Shown in pieces: positions 1 to 7,747 of a stretch of 64,000 bases of DNA. Numbering within the stretch: the stretch's first letter is position 1; each line of letters starts with the position of its first letter. The notes under the pieces are model-generated. The model worked only from the letters and a program-made list of their open reading frames with translations, made no database searches and was not told the origin of the DNA. The stretch is from Streptomyces liliifuscus (GTDB lineage: Bacteria; Actinomycetota; Actinomycetes; Streptomycetales; Streptomycetaceae): contig NZ_CP066831.1 in NCBI RefSeq assembly GCF_016598615.1, positions 5,208,001 through 5,272,000 of the forward strand, written 5' to 3'. A program made the translations under genes and the position numbers.

Positions 1-223
1 CGCACTGCTGCACTGCGCGACGGACTGGGAACCGTACGCCGAGGTCATGCTCGAAGTCCTCACCGCCCACCCGGACTTCGAGAACACCCAGCCGGACGGC
101 GGCTACGCGCCACGCCCCGACTTCCGCCCCCTGACGCGTTTCGAGGGCCAGGGCCTGGACAAGGGACACGTGGTGAACGATCTGCTCTTCCGCCGCGTAC
201 CGCATACCGCGACGGACAACTAG
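1..223 (+). CDS. trmB: tRNA (guanine-N7-)-methyltransferase, C-terminal part
   Basis: The window opens inside this gene; the frame starts at base 2 and the last 73 residues are visible, ending at TAG 221-223. TrmB methylates guanine 46 in the variable loop of tRNA using S-adenosylmethionine. The visible part has the two C-terminal hallmarks of the family: HCATDWEPYAEVML (like the HxATDWxxYAxxM block of E. coli TrmB) and LTRFEGQG followed by a GH pair (like TKFExRGxxxGH). The SAM-binding N-terminal part lies outside the window. The gene points towards prsW, 213 bp downstream, with an unusual T-free spacer between them. Confidence 0.9.
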   Translation, partial: ALLHCATDWEPYAEVMLEVLTAHPDFENTQPDGGYAPRPDFRPLTRFEGQGLDKGHVVNDLLFRRVPHTATDN

Positions 224-325
224 GCCGAACAACACAACGCACGGCCCACAACGCACGACACACAAAACACAACGCACACCACACACCAAACAACGCACAA
301 CGCACAACGCACGGACCGCACAGCC
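222..325. repeat. T-free A/C-rich low-complexity tract
   Basis: After the trmB stop the plus strand has no T for 104 bases and consists mainly of C and A, with CAACGCAC repeated six times, the last three in near-tandem. It holds no plausible gene. It lies between trmB and prsW. Confidence 0.75.
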
Positions 326-436
326 TGATGGGGCCAGAAAGAGGGGCCAGAAAGACGGAGCCACAACAAGCACCGCCCCCGAGCCCCGACGGGGCGCTCT
401 CGCGGCCCACGCCCCTCCCTCGTTAGGGTCTTTGTC

Positions 437-1741
437 ATGGCCACCGGTCCCCCGCTCCCACCGCACCCCGGCTTCCCTCCCGGCATCCCCGCCGGAGGCA
501 CCGCGCACTGGTGGCAGCGCAAGTGGGTCCGCTACAGCGCCCTGACCACCCTGCTCGCCCTCTCCGGCCTCGTCATCCTGGCCCTGGTCCGCAAACAGAC
601 CGGCACCGAGGGCTTCCTGGTGGGCCTTGGCCTCGCCGTACTGCCCGTCCCACTCCTGGTCGCCGCCTTCCGCTGGCTGGACCGGGTGGAACCGGGCCCC
701 TGGCGCAACCTTCTCTTCTCCTTCGCCTGGGGAGCCTGCGCCGCCGCGCTGATAGCCATCGTCGCGAACAGCTTCGCGACGAGATGGATAGCGACCGCGA
801 CGGCGGACCCGTCCAGCGCAGACACCCTGGGCGCGACGGTCATAGCACCGATAGTCGAGGAGTCGGCGAAGGCGGCAGCCGTATTACTCGTCTTCCTGTT
901 CCGCAGGCGGGAGTTCACGGGAATCCTCGACGGTGTGGTGATAGCCGGCGTCACGGCGACGGGCTTCGCGTTCACCGAGAACATCCTCTACCTCGGCACG
1001 GCGTTCGGCACGGACCAGCTCAGCGGCGGCAGCGGCATCGCCTCCGTCACGGCGGCCACCTTCTTCGTACGCGTGATCATGTCGCCGTTCGCGCACCCGC
1101 TGTTCACCGTGCTCACGGGCATCGGCTTCGGCATCGCGGCGCTCTCCGCGGACCGCCACCAGGTCCGCCGCGTACTGCTCCCGATCGTCGGGCTGCTGCT
1201 CGCGATGGGCATGCACGCGATGTGGAACGGCTCGTCGACGTTCGGCGAGTACGGCTTCTTCGCGGTCTATGCGGCCTTCATGGTCCCGGCCTTCGGCCTG
1301 CTGACCTGGCTGGTCATCTGGACCCGCCAGCGCGAGCTGGGCACGATCCGCTCCGAACTGCCCGCGTACGCGATGGCGGGCTGGCTCACGGCCCCCGAGC
1401 CGTTCGTCCTCGGCTCGATGAAGGCACGGCGGCTGGCCCGCGACTACGCCACGCACCACGGCGGTCGCGAGGCGGGCAGGGCGGTCGCGGAGTACGAGGC
1501 GTACGCGACGTCGCTGGCGTTCCTGCGCCACCGGGGCCGCAAGGGCCGCGCGGGCGCCGACTTCGTCGCACGGGAACGGGAGCTGCTCAACGAGCTGTGG
1601 ACGCGCCGCGAACCGGCCCGCCCGGCTCTCCTGTACGCGGCCCGGGCGACGGCTCCGGCACCGGTGGCACCGCAGTGGCAGGGCTACGGCCACCCGGCAC
1701 CGACGCCGTACACATACACGTACAACCCGTACCGCTCTTAG
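437..1741 (+). CDS. PrsW family intramembrane metalloprotease-like protein
   Basis: A 434-residue polytopic membrane protein of the PrsW family, whose founding member in Bacillus cleaves an anti-sigma factor within or near the membrane. After a Pro/Gly-rich cytosolic start there are about eight hydrophobic segments from residue 31 on. The conserved active-site motifs are present: IVEESAK with E141-E142, FTEN with E181-N182, H220 (FAHP) and H260 (GMHAMWN). A soluble C-terminal tail (about 310-434) is rich in Arg/Ala and ends in Tyr/Thr/Pro. No anti-sigma gene lies beside it, so the substrate is unknown. The ATG at 437 starts the proline-rich leader; the ribosome binding site is weak. The gene converges on the aldo/keto reductase. 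Confidence 0.85.
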   Translation: MATGPPLPPHPGFPPGIPAGGTAHWWQRKWVRYSALTTLLALSGLVILALVRKQTGTEGFLVGLGLAVLPVPLLVAAFRWLDRVEPGPWRNLLFSFAWGACAAALIAIVANSFATRWIATATADPSSADTLGATVIAPIVEESAKAAAVLLVFLFRRREFTGILDGVVIAGVTATGFAFTENILYLGTAFGTDQLSGGSGIASVTAATFFVRVIMSPFAHPLFTVLTGIGFGIAALSADRHQVRRVLLPIVGLLLAMGMHAMWNGSSTFGEYGFFAVYAAFMVPAFGLLTWLVIWTRQRELGTIRSELPAYAMAGWLTAPEPFVLGSMKARRLARDYATHHGGREAGRAVAEYEAYATSLAFLRHRGRKGRAGADFVARERELLNELWTRREPARPALLYAARATAPAPVAPQWQGYGHPAPTPYTYTYNPYRS

Positions 1742-1803
1742 TGGGCCCAGCCCCAAAACTCAACGCGACCCCAAAACGCAACAGCCGCCCTCCCCCTCCG
1801 ACC

Positions 1804-2748
1804 TCAGCCGGAAGCCGAGGTCAGCCTCCCCAACTCCGCATCCGTGAGGACGAGTTCGGCCACCCCCAGCAACGCCGGAAGCTGCTCAACCGTACGAGCG
1901 CTGGCGATGGGTGCGACGACGGTCGGCCGGGAGGCCAGCCAGGCAAGAGCCACGGTGGCGACCTCGGCCCCGCGCTCCCGCGCGACTTCGTCGAGCGCGG
2001 CCAGCACCCGCTGCCCCCGCTCCGACTCCAGATGCGCGCCCGCCGACCCGGCCCGCGCGCTGTCGACCACGGCACCCGCCCGGTACTTGCCGGTGAGGAA
2101 GCCCGAGGCGAGCGAGGAGTAGGGGACGACGGCCAGACCGGCCCGGGAGGCGACGTCCCGGAGCGGGCCCTCGTACGAGTCACGGGAGACGAGGTTGTAC
2201 CGGGGCTGCAGCGCCACGTACCGCGCGAGGCCCTCGCGGTCGGAGAGGTCGAGGGACTCCTGAAGCCGCTCGGGGGAGAGGTTGGACGCGGCGATCGCGC
2301 GCACCTTGCCGGCGCGGACGAGCTCGTCCAGGGCCGTGATGATCTCCTCGACCGGCACGGACGGGTCGTCGAAGTGGGTGTAGTACAGGTCGATGTAGTC
2401 CGTCTTCAGCCGCCGCAGTGACGCGTCGGCCGCGGCCTTGATGTTCACCCCGGACAGGCCCTTGTACCGGGGGTGCGCACCGACCTTGGTGGCGACGACG
2501 ACGTCGGCGCGGTTACCGCGCGCGGCGAGCCAGTCGCCCAGGACGGTCTCCGACTCACCTCCCTCGTTGCCCGGCACCCAGGCCGAGTAGGTGTCGGCGG
2601 TGTCGACGAAGTTCCCGCCCGCGGCGGTGTACGCGTCGAGCACGGCGAAGGACTGCGCCTCGTCGGCGGTCCAGCCGAAGACGTTGCCGCCGAGGGAGAG
2701 CGGAAAGACGTCGAGGTCGGACGAACCCAGCTTGCGGAGTGAGGTCAT
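1804..2748 (-). CDS. aldo/keto reductase
   Basis: A 314-residue NAD(P)H-dependent oxidoreductase of the aldo/keto reductase family, expected to be a cytosolic TIM barrel. The catalytic tetrad can be read directly: D49 and Y54 in VDTADTYS, K88 in VATKVG and H125 in YYTHFDDP. The C-terminal cofactor region with PIASARTVEQL is also typical. The substrate cannot be inferred; the nearest relatives reduce aldehydes or small ketones. The start is the ATG at 2748. Ten bases upstream lies a direct repeat of ACGGCCGTA (2759-2767 and 2772-2780), which could be promoter or operator DNA. The gene follows the M23 peptidase on the same strand, 116 bp away. Confidence 0.88.
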   Translation of the reverse strand: MTSLRKLGSSDLDVFPLSLGGNVFGWTADEAQSFAVLDAYTAAGGNFVDTADTYSAWVPGNEGGESETVLGDWLAARGNRADVVVATKVGAHPRYKGLSGVNIKAAADASLRRLKTDYIDLYYTHFDDPSVPVEEIITALDELVRAGKVRAIAASNLSPERLQESLDLSDREGLARYVALQPRYNLVSRDSYEGPLRDVASRAGLAVVPYSSLASGFLTGKYRAGAVVDSARAGSAGAHLESERGQRVLAALDEVARERGAEVATVALAWLASRPTVVAPIASARTVEQLPALLGVAELVLTDAELGRLTSASG

Positions 2749-2758
2749 AAATGGGTCA

Positions 2759-2780
2759 ACGGCCGTACCGGACGGCCGTA
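2759..2780. promoter_or_regulatory. 9-bp direct repeat upstream of the aldo/keto reductase
   Basis: Two copies of ACGGCCGTA separated by CCGG (13-bp period) end 10 bp before the start codon of the aldo/keto reductase gene. Each contains the palindrome ACGGCCGT. A repressor site is possible; no regulator gene is adjacent. Confidence 0.35.
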
Positions 2781-2864
2781 TTCCGCACCCGGGAACCTCT
2801 CGGGCCGCCTCACCGGTCGGGCCCGCCCCATGCGGGGTGAGCCCGTCCTACGAGGTGGGCCGTC

Positions 2865-3914
2865 CTACGGGGTGAGCCCCTTGCCGCGCAGCCACGCCAT
2901 CGGGTCGATGCCGTCGCCACCGCTGGTGTGGACCTCCAGGTGGAGGTGCGCCCCGGTGACGTTGCCGGTCGCGCCCACGCGGCCGATGATGTCGCCGGTG
3001 GCCACCTTCTGGCCGACGCTGACACCGATCGACGACTGGTGCGCGTACCAGACCTCCGTGCCGTCGTCGAGCGTGAGGACCGTGCGGTAGCCGTACGAGC
3101 CGTTCCAGCCGGCCTCGGTGATCGTGCCGCTGTGAACGGCCTTGATCGGGGTACCCGTGGGAGCGGCGAAGTCCAGACCCGTGTGCTGGCCGGACGACCA
3201 CAGAGCGCCGGACTGCCCGAAGGTGGAGGTGATCGTGTACGAGGAGGTGGGCAGCGTGAACTGCTTGGCGAGCTCGGCGAGGCGTGCGGCCTCGGCCTTC
3301 TCCTTGGCCTCCTGGTCCGCCTTCTTCTTGGCGGCGGCGACCTTGGCCTCGGCGGCGTCCCGCTCCTTGGCCGCCAGCGTGGCGGCCTTCTTCGCGGCGG
3401 CGGCCTCGGCGGCCTCCTGGGCCTCGCGGTCCACCTGGTCCTGCTGCTGCTCGGCCTGGAGCATGATGCGGGCGCGCAGGGCCTCGCCCGCGTCCGAGTT
3501 GCCCTGCTCGGCGTCGGCGGTGGTGAGGCCGACGGCGGTGATCGGGGTGCTGGAGCCCTCCGGGGCGTCGTCGTCCGAGAAGGGCGAGCCGACGTTCGGC
3601 AGGTCGGGGATCGAGATCGACACCGGAGGCTTGCCGGTCTGCGCGGTGGCCATGCCACCCGCACCGACGGCGGCTATGACACCGACGCCCAGAACGGTCG
3701 AGCTACGGGCGAGTCCTCCGCCGCGCTGCTTGGAGACGCGGTGCCGGCCGCGGACGGGAAGGACGGTGTCCGCGCTGGGATTCCAGACCTCCCACGTCTC
3801 CTCGTCCTTACGGGCGCCGTAGGCGAAGGTGTCGGGCTTCTTGTCACCCGAGGACTCACCCGTCAACTCATTCGGCACGAACGAGGGTGTGGGGGCAGGC
3901 CGGTTGGACGCCAC
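2865..3914 (-). CDS. M23 family metallopeptidase (cell-wall hydrolase) with coiled coil
   Basis: A 349-residue surface peptidase predicted to cut peptidoglycan cross-bridges or stem peptides. Order: cytosolic N-terminus (1-70), one membrane segment (about 73-90), linker, long Ala/Lys/Glu coiled coil (about 145-218), then the LytM/M23 domain (230-345). Zinc ligands are visible: H244 and D248 in HTGLDF, H292 in AHQSS, and H323/H325 in AHLHLE. I chose GTG 3914 rather than the upstream ATG at 4031 because AAAGGAG lies 9 bases before it and the DNA between is a riboswitch. The gene is preceded by a c-di-AMP element, which ties wall remodelling to the c-di-AMP level, as known for other Streptomyces wall lytic genes such as rpfA. 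Confidence 0.9.
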   Translation of the reverse strand: MASNRPAPTPSFVPNELTGESSGDKKPDTFAYGARKDEETWEVWNPSADTVLPVRGRHRVSKQRGGGLARSSTVLGVGVIAAVGAGGMATAQTGKPPVSISIPDLPNVGSPFSDDDAPEGSSTPITAVGLTTADAEQGNSDAGEALRARIMLQAEQQQDQVDREAQEAAEAAAAKKAATLAAKERDAAEAKVAAAKKKADQEAKEKAEAARLAELAKQFTLPTSSYTITSTFGQSGALWSSGQHTGLDFAAPTGTPIKAVHSGTITEAGWNGSYGYRTVLTLDDGTEVWYAHQSSIGVSVGQKVATGDIIGRVGATGNVTGAHLHLEVHTSGGDGIDPMAWLRGKGLTP

Positions 3915-3940
3915 GTAGGCGCACTCCTTTCCTTCCTTCT

Positions 3941-4072
3941 CGCCTACCGGGTTAGCTGACGGGTTCGGAGCAGGAAGGTCTCCTACGCGCGTCAACCGCG
4001 GTGCGCTACACCGCGAAGACGAGCGATTCACCCCAAGTGGTGGTTCCCCGGTTCCCTTGCGGGATTCGGCGC
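3941..4072 (-). promoter_or_regulatory. ydaO-type c-di-AMP riboswitch in the leader of the M23 gene
   Basis: On the minus strand the leader contains GGGGAACCACC, then TTGGGGTGAATCG, and after a variable stem GTAGGAGACCTTCCTG, CGAACCCGTCAGCTAACC and GGTAGGCGAGAAGG. These are the conserved blocks of the ydaO/yuaA class in actinomycetes. In Streptomyces this class precedes rpfA and M23 peptidase genes and lowers expression when c-di-AMP is high (established). The 3' end lies just upstream of the ribosome binding site, so control by termination or by occlusion of the site is possible. Confidence 0.9.
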
Positions 4073-4335
4073 GTGCGCACGGAGCCGACTCTTGTGACGG
4101 CTGGGACGACCGCGCTGCGTTATCGAACGTTAATAGACCCGGGCACCGGATTCCAAGCTGTTCCTGATGATCGTTAAGGCTCTTGGCCTGGACTTACAGG
4201 TCATGAGCGGGGTAAATCGGGCGAGTTGATCGTCATTCAGGAACGGGAGCCCTGTTGATGGTGCGTCAGTTGTTGAGCGGAGGGATTCCGTTCGACTACC
4301 AACGGTGATATGGGCCGCGGAAAGAGCGACGCATC

Positions 4336-5439
4336 TCACGGCCGCCGCACCGCGAGCAGTGCCATGTCGTCGGCGGCCCCGCCCCCGGTGTGCCGCAGGA
4401 CGTCGTCCAGCACCGCGGCGAGCAGCTCGTCGGGCCCGGGAAAGACTCGCCCCGACAGGTGCCGCGCCGGATCGAAGAAGACGCCCCGCCGGTCCCGCGC
4501 CTCGGACAGTCCGTCCGTGTGGAAGAGCAGCATGGCCCCGCCCGGGAACTCCTCCTCCTGCGCGCGGTCGGGCCAGGCCCCCAACTCCCCCGTCCCGAGC
4601 GGCAGCGCGGGCTCCGCCGCGGCGAGCGTACGTACCTCTCCGTCGCCGTACAGCAGAAGGGGCCCGGGGTGGCCGCGGTTCACGAGGCGTACGACCGGGG
4701 TGCCGTGCGGGATCTCGGCGAGCACGGCGGTGGTGAAGTCCTCGAAGACCTCGATGATGTCGCGCCGGACGCCTTCGCGCGCGAGCGCCCGCTCCAGCCG
4801 CTGGGCGACCGCCTCCAGGCTCGCCTCCTGCTCGGCGGCCTCCCGGAAGGCCCCGATGAGTACGGCGACTACGGCGACCGCCCCCATGCCCTTGCCCCGT
4901 ACGTCGCCCACGAGGAGCCGTACGCCGTGCGGGGTGTCCTGCACGGCGTACAGGTCGCCCCCGATGAACGCGCCCTCCTGCGCGGCCTCGTACCGTGCCG
5001 CGATCTCCAGGCCGCCGATCCGCGCCGCCGGTTCGGGCAGTACGGCCCACTGGGCGGCCTCCGCGACCTCGCGGGCGGTGGCGAGGCGCGCGTTGCCGCG
5101 GACCACGAGCCGGTTGATGCCGACGGCGAGCGCCGCGGTCGTGGCCACGGTGAGGACCTCGGTGACCGCGCCCGCGTCGAAGGCGAACCTGAGGTGCACG
5201 AGGGCCATGGCCGCGGTCGCCACGATCCCCGTCCACACGGTGACGCCGAGCGAGAGGAAGGGTGCGGCGACGAGCGGGGCGGCCGTGAGGAACGGAGCGG
5301 CGGTGAAGTCCTGCGGGGTGAGGAGGTCGTAGCAGACACCCGCGACGATCAGCAGCGCCGACAGCGCGCGGACGAGGGTGCGTGGGTAGGAGGCCGTCCT
5401 CTCCACGGGCTCGACGCGCACCGGCTCCTGCTCCTCCAC
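4336..5439 (-). CDS. membrane-anchored SpoIIE/PP2C-type protein phosphatase
   Basis: A 367-residue serine phosphatase of the SpoIIE branch of PP2C, which in Streptomyces usually acts on phosphorylated anti-sigma-factor antagonists or in partner-switching circuits. Four hydrophobic segments (about 22-110) anchor it; the phosphatase domain follows from about 140. Metal-binding aspartates are in FIGGDLY (D162) and VGDVRGKG (D179), and the closing motif GGAADDMALLAV has the paired Asp. I place the start at GTG 5439. An in-frame extension to 5724 would run through the initiator tRNA gene and its terminator, so it is not coding. No anti-sigma gene is adjacent. It sits downstream of tRNA-fMet on the same strand, with the tRNA terminator between. 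Confidence 0.88.
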   Translation of the reverse strand: MEEQEPVRVEPVERTASYPRTLVRALSALLIVAGVCYDLLTPQDFTAAPFLTAAPLVAAPFLSLGVTVWTGIVATAAMALVHLRFAFDAGAVTEVLTVATTAALAVGINRLVVRGNARLATAREVAEAAQWAVLPEPAARIGGLEIAARYEAAQEGAFIGGDLYAVQDTPHGVRLLVGDVRGKGMGAVAVVAVLIGAFREAAEQEASLEAVAQRLERALAREGVRRDIIEVFEDFTTAVLAEIPHGTPVVRLVNRGHPGPLLLYGDGEVRTLAAAEPALPLGTGELGAWPDRAQEEEFPGGAMLLFHTDGLSEARDRRGVFFDPARHLSGRVFPGPDELLAAVLDDVLRHTGGGAADDMALLAVRRP

Positions 5440-5564
5440 CTGTCCAGGCTTCCGGGAGCGGGGGCGGCGGGCGAGCGGACGAGACCCGGGCGGGTGAAGA
5501 CACCCGGAAACACCCGAGGGGAAGACCTGGGCAGAGGATCTGCGGAGAAGGCCCGCGGAAAACA

Positions 5565-5602
5565 CCTGAGGCCGGAATCCTTGATCGGATTCCGGCCTCA
5601 GG
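5565..5602 (-). terminator. terminator of tRNA-fMet
   Basis: A perfect 16-bp inverted repeat (CCTGAGGCCGGAATCC, loop TTGATC) immediately 3' of the tRNA on the minus strand. It has no long U tract, as usual in Streptomyces. Confidence 0.85.
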
Positions 5603-5609
5603 CCTTCAG

Positions 5610-5683
5610 TAGCGGGGACAGGATTTGAACCTGCGACCTCTGGGTTATGAGCCCAGCGAGCTACCGAGCTGCTCCACCCCGCG
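5610..5683 (-). tRNA. initiator tRNA-fMet (anticodon CAT)
   Basis: 74 nt without encoded CCA. The anticodon stem has the initiator signature of three G-C pairs (CTGGG CTCATAA CCCAG), and position 1 (C) does not pair with position 72 (U); an unpaired 1-72 position marks initiator tRNAs. The T-loop TTCAAAT is normal. The discriminator base is A. Confidence 0.95.
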
Positions 5684-5803
5684 CCGTTAAGACCACTGTA
5701 CGCCATCCGCGGGACCCAAAGCACACGCGTTGATGTCGCCCGCGCTTAACCGGGGGGTTTGGCATGAAACCTGCCGGTCGGCGGCACCGGTCCGCCCGGC
5801 CCG

Positions 5804-6943
5804 TCAGCCGAGATGGCGGTTGGGCGCCTTCGCGGCGGCCTCGTACTCCGGGAGCACCAGGACGTCGGCGCCGGCCGCGGCCAGCAGCCCGCTCCCGTCC
5901 GCGCCGGCCACGAAGGTGTCCGGCTCCCGCCAGGCGGTCACGACCCTGCGTACGCCCGCGTCCAGGATCAGCCGGGCGCAGGGCGCGGGCCGGGACGCGC
6001 GGCGGGCGCACGGTTCCAGGCTGCTGTAGACGGTGGCGGTCGCGAGCCGCGGGTCTCCCGGCCCGATCTTGGCGAGGGCGGCCTCCTCGGCATGGGACAC
6101 GGGGTCGGACTCGCGGGAGTATCCGCGGGCCAGCTCCGTACCGTCGGCCGCGACGACGACCGCGCCGACGCTGAACGCGGTCCGCGAGGGCGGACACTCG
6201 GCGGCCAGTTCGCAGGCGAGCGCCAGCCACCGGTGGTCGGCGGCGGAGGGTACGGTCCCGGCGCCGGGCGCGGTGGGGACGTACCGCATGAGGACGATGT
6301 CCCCCACGGGCCGCGTCTCGACCAGGCTCAGCCGGTTGCGGGGGCCGCCCGGGTAGTCGCCGGGCCCGAACAGCCGGGGCGCGTCCGGCTCCCCGACGAT
6401 CAGGGGCGCGAGGGCGAGCTGCAGTTCGTCGGCGAGGCCCTCGCCGAGGAGCTGGGTGTGGACGCGGCCACCGCCCTCGACCATGAGCCGCCGCACGCCG
6501 CGCACGTCGTGGAGGTGGGTGAGCACAGCCCGCCAGTCGACGTCCGGGCCGACGGAGACGACGTCGACGCCGAGCCCGCGCAGAGCTTCGCCGGCCCTCT
6601 CGGCCCCCTCGTCGCTCGTATAGACGATCTTCTCGCCGCCCGTGGACCAGAAGTTGGCGTCGGGGTCGAGGTCGCCGGTGCCGCTGACGGTGACCTTCAG
6701 CGGGTACTCCGGCCGTCCGGCGGCGACCCGGGCCGCACGGCGCTCGGCGGAGTTGACGAGGAGGCGGGGGTTGTCGGCGCGCAGGGTGCCCGCGCCGACG
6801 AGGATCGCGTCGGACTCGGCCCGTACCTCGTCGACCCGGTCGAAGTCGGCCGGTCCGGAGAGCAGCAGCCGTCCGGGGCCGGTGTCGTCCAGGCAGCCGT
6901 CGAGGGAGACGGCGGCGGACAACAGGACGTAGGGATGAGGCAT
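5804..6943 (-). CDS. bifunctional pyrimidine reductase/deaminase (RibD-like, domains in swapped order)
   Basis: A 379-residue protein with the two activities of riboflavin enzyme RibD/RibG, which convert the GTP cyclohydrolase II product to 5-amino-6-ribitylaminouracil phosphate. The reductase half comes first (1-225: SLDGCLDD, VGAGTLRADNP, MVEGGGRVHTQLL). The zinc cytidine-deaminase-like half is second (235-379), with H284-A-E286 in SHAEEA and C312/C322 in the PC-x9-C motif. Standard RibD has the deaminase first, so the order is reversed. It is divergent from a MarR gene and 0.8 kb from GTP cyclohydrolase II, which supports a shared pathway. No ribE or ribH is in the window, so the end product may not be riboflavin. 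The palindrome at 7055-7066 lies in the promoter region it shares with the MarR gene. Confidence 0.85.
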   Translation of the reverse strand: MPHPYVLLSAAVSLDGCLDDTGPGRLLLSGPADFDRVDEVRAESDAILVGAGTLRADNPRLLVNSAERRAARVAAGRPEYPLKVTVSGTGDLDPDANFWSTGGEKIVYTSDEGAERAGEALRGLGVDVVSVGPDVDWRAVLTHLHDVRGVRRLMVEGGGRVHTQLLGEGLADELQLALAPLIVGEPDAPRLFGPGDYPGGPRNRLSLVETRPVGDIVLMRYVPTAPGAGTVPSAADHRWLALACELAAECPPSRTAFSVGAVVVAADGTELARGYSRESDPVSHAEEAALAKIGPGDPRLATATVYSSLEPCARRASRPAPCARLILDAGVRRVVTAWREPDTFVAGADGSGLLAAAGADVLVLPEYEAAAKAPNRHLG

Positions 6944-7054
6944 GAACGCGCTCTCTTTCGGACTCTTTCGGGCCCTGTAGGGCTCTGTCGGAGGCGGAGC
7001 CGGGGCTTGCCCGGACGGCGGCCCGGTGTCGCCCGGAGGACGGTCGGGGCTTGG

Positions 7055-7066
7055 TTCAAGTTTGAA
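7055..7066. promoter_or_regulatory. MarR operator-like palindrome 1
   Basis: TTCAAGTTTGAA (TTCAA-GT-TTGAA), 19 bp before the MarR ATG in the divergent region with the reductase/deaminase gene. It has relatives at 7660-7675 and 7706-7717. Confidence 0.7.
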
Positions 7067-7085
7067 ACAAACCTACACTGGCGGC

Positions 7086-7622
7086 ATGACGACCCGCTGG
7101 CTCACCTCCGAGGAGCAGCGCGCCTGGCGCGCCTACATCGCCGCCTCCCATCTCCTGGAGGACGCGATCGACCGGCAGCTCCAGCAGGAGGCCGGTATGC
7201 CGCACCTTTACTACTCCATCCTCGCCAACCTCTCCGAGGCGCCGGGCCGCAGTCTGCGCATGACGGACCTCGCGGAGAGCACGAAGATCACCCGCAGCCG
7301 GCTGACGTACGCGGTGACCCGCCTGGAGAAGGACGGGGCGGTGCGCCGCGAGGACTGCAGCATGGACAAGCGGGGCAGCATCGCGATCCTCACGGACGAG
7401 GGGATGGCGCTCCTGGAGCGCACGGCCCCCGGCCACGTCGAGACGGTCCGCGCGACGCTCTTCGACAAGCTCACGCCGGAGCAGGTGGGGCAGCTGGAGG
7501 AGATCTGCACGGTGATCGCGCGGGGCCTGGAGGGGGACGACCCACAGGCGACACCAGAGGACGTCCCGTGGCGACGCCGGTCGACTCCGTGCGCGGGAGG
7601 GCCGCAGAGCGGCGAAGCATGA
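7086..7622 (+). CDS. MarR family transcriptional regulator
   Basis: A 178-residue winged-helix dimeric repressor of the MarR family. The DNA-binding domain shows the usual pattern: SLRMTDLAESTKITRSRLTY (helix-turn-helix), then VTRLEKDGAVRREDCSMDKRG (recognition helix end and wing with the conserved D-R pair), and a C-terminal dimerisation helix. The ATG at 7086 is chosen because the operator-like palindrome at 7055-7066 and the divergent promoter lie upstream; extension would read through them. It stands between two flavin-pathway-type genes. Palindromes of the same type lie before this gene and before GTP cyclohydrolase II, so autoregulation and control of both neighbours are likely. The ligand is unknown; a pteridine or flavin intermediate is a reasonable guess. 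Confidence 0.88.
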   Translation: MTTRWLTSEEQRAWRAYIAASHLLEDAIDRQLQQEAGMPHLYYSILANLSEAPGRSLRMTDLAESTKITRSRLTYAVTRLEKDGAVRREDCSMDKRGSIAILTDEGMALLERTAPGHVETVRATLFDKLTPEQVGQLEEICTVIARGLEGDDPQATPEDVPWRRRSTPCAGGPQSGEA

Positions 7623-7659
7623 GGAATCACCGCAACCACCACAATCACCTATATTCGTT

Positions 7660-7675
7660 GCTTCAACTTTAAAGC
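7660..7675. promoter_or_regulatory. MarR operator-like palindrome 2
   Basis: GCTTCAACTTTAAAGC in the 125-bp gap before GTP cyclohydrolase II. The outer arms GCTT/AAGC pair perfectly and the core resembles TTCAA-N2-TTGAA. Confidence 0.6.
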
Positions 7676-7705
7676 ATGGGGTAGTGTCTCGATCCGAGGA
7701 TCTGT

Positions 7706-7717
7706 TTCAAATCTGAA
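7706..7717. promoter_or_regulatory. MarR operator-like palindrome 3
   Basis: TTCAAATCTGAA, 31 bp before the start of GTP cyclohydrolase II and 46 bp (about four helical turns) from palindrome 2. Confidence 0.65.
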
Positions 7718-7747
7718 GCAGGTAAGCGATCGGACCGGGAGAACCGC

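Noticed and set aside
511..2421. A 636-codon plus-strand frame over prsW and the aldo/keto reductase
   Set aside because: It is Arg/Gly/Pro-rich with no motif and overlaps two real genes in other frames.
5440..5724. N-terminal extension of the SpoIIE-type phosphatase
   Set aside because: It would run through the tRNA-fMet gene and its terminator; a good GTG start exists at 5439.
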